This document shows, one piece after another, positions 5,302 to 5,324 of a stretch of 5,324 bases of DNA. The notes under the pieces are model-generated. The model ran no database searches and had not been told where the DNA came from. It saw nothing but the letters and a program-made list of their open reading frames with translations. A program made the position numbers and the translations under genes. The stretch's first letter is position 1; each line of letters starts with the position of its first letter. The DNA comes from Dehalococcoidia bacterium (GTDB taxonomy: Bacteria > Chloroflexota > Dehalococcoidia > SZUA-161), in assembly GCA_014859215.1 (NCBI GenBank), contig JACUUS010000154.1, positions 1 through 5,324 of the forward strand, read 5' to 3'.

Positions 5302-5324
5302 GGCGGCCCGATGGCCCGCCGCTA
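5302..5324. repeat. GC-rich hairpin module, copy 3 (touches window end)
   Basis: This is the same 23-base unit as copy 1 with a single base change, immediately after the GAATAGG module. It runs to the last base of the window, so its true right edge is not seen. Confidence 0.75.

Larger units (their letters stand above)
4860..5324. repeat. Gene-free region built of dispersed repeat modules
   Basis: There is no credible gene in the 479 bases upstream of the transporter. Modules recur within it: TGCCTCGCAAT at 4871-4881 and 5272-5282; GAATAGGAACCTCCGG (4941-4956) and GAATAGGGGCCTCCGG (5287-5302), 14 of 16 identical; and a GC-rich hairpin module in three copies (listed separately). In two places the order is the same: a Gly/Cys-type GC module follows the GAATAGG module, with about 30 extra bases in the left copy. 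The window ends inside a module, so the cluster probably continues to the right. A short hairpin, AACCT-GCCCT-AGGTT, lies at 5072-5086. Confidence 0.75.

Noticed and set aside
4980..5324. Repeated GC-rich units as a possible CRISPR array
   Set aside because: There are only three copies, spaced about 85 and 190 bases apart, not a regular 30-40 base repeat-spacer pattern, and no cas gene.

Overview
The window is about 5.3 kb of GC-rich bacterial DNA with six protein genes. The gene starts with a visible Shine-Dalgarno site (clearest at AGGAGG and GGAGGT), the GC content, the style of the surface proteins, and an intergenic repeat built on a 'TTGCGAGG ... CGAAGCAA' motif together suggest an uncultured monoderm, most likely Chloroflexota of the Dehalococcoidia type. 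That placement is inference from style and was not searched. No rRNA, tRNA, CRISPR array or transposase gene was found.

Layout. Left half, plus strand: (1) the 3' end of a large surface protein with a TIG/IPT-like beta-sandwich and a C-terminal domain (2-457); (2) a secreted, membrane-anchored protein with a short collagen-like Gly-x-y stalk (529-1161); (3) a divergent FtsZ/tubulin-superfamily GTPase (1348-2481); (4) a 75-residue protein with two membrane segments, 38 bases downstream (2520-2747). Right half, minus strand: (5) a sodium:solute symporter family transporter (4845-3364), whose 3' end overlaps by 77 bases (6) an UlaG-like metallo-beta-lactamase-fold hydrolase (3440-2802). The two halves converge on a nested inverted repeat at 2753-2806. 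The last 479 bases (4846-5324) carry no gene and consist largely of repeat modules and hairpins.

How the genes may work together. The tubulin-like GTPase and the small membrane protein look like one transcription unit, and the small protein is a natural candidate for a membrane partner or anchor of the GTPase. The two upstream surface proteins are each followed by a strong hairpin and are probably separate units. The transporter and hydrolase form an overlapping minus-strand pair that is probably co-translated; the substrate of neither can be read from sequence. The points most worth a second look are the GTPase/small membrane protein pair, the altered metal-binding motif of the hydrolase, the long out-of-frame overlap, and the repeat cluster at the right end.
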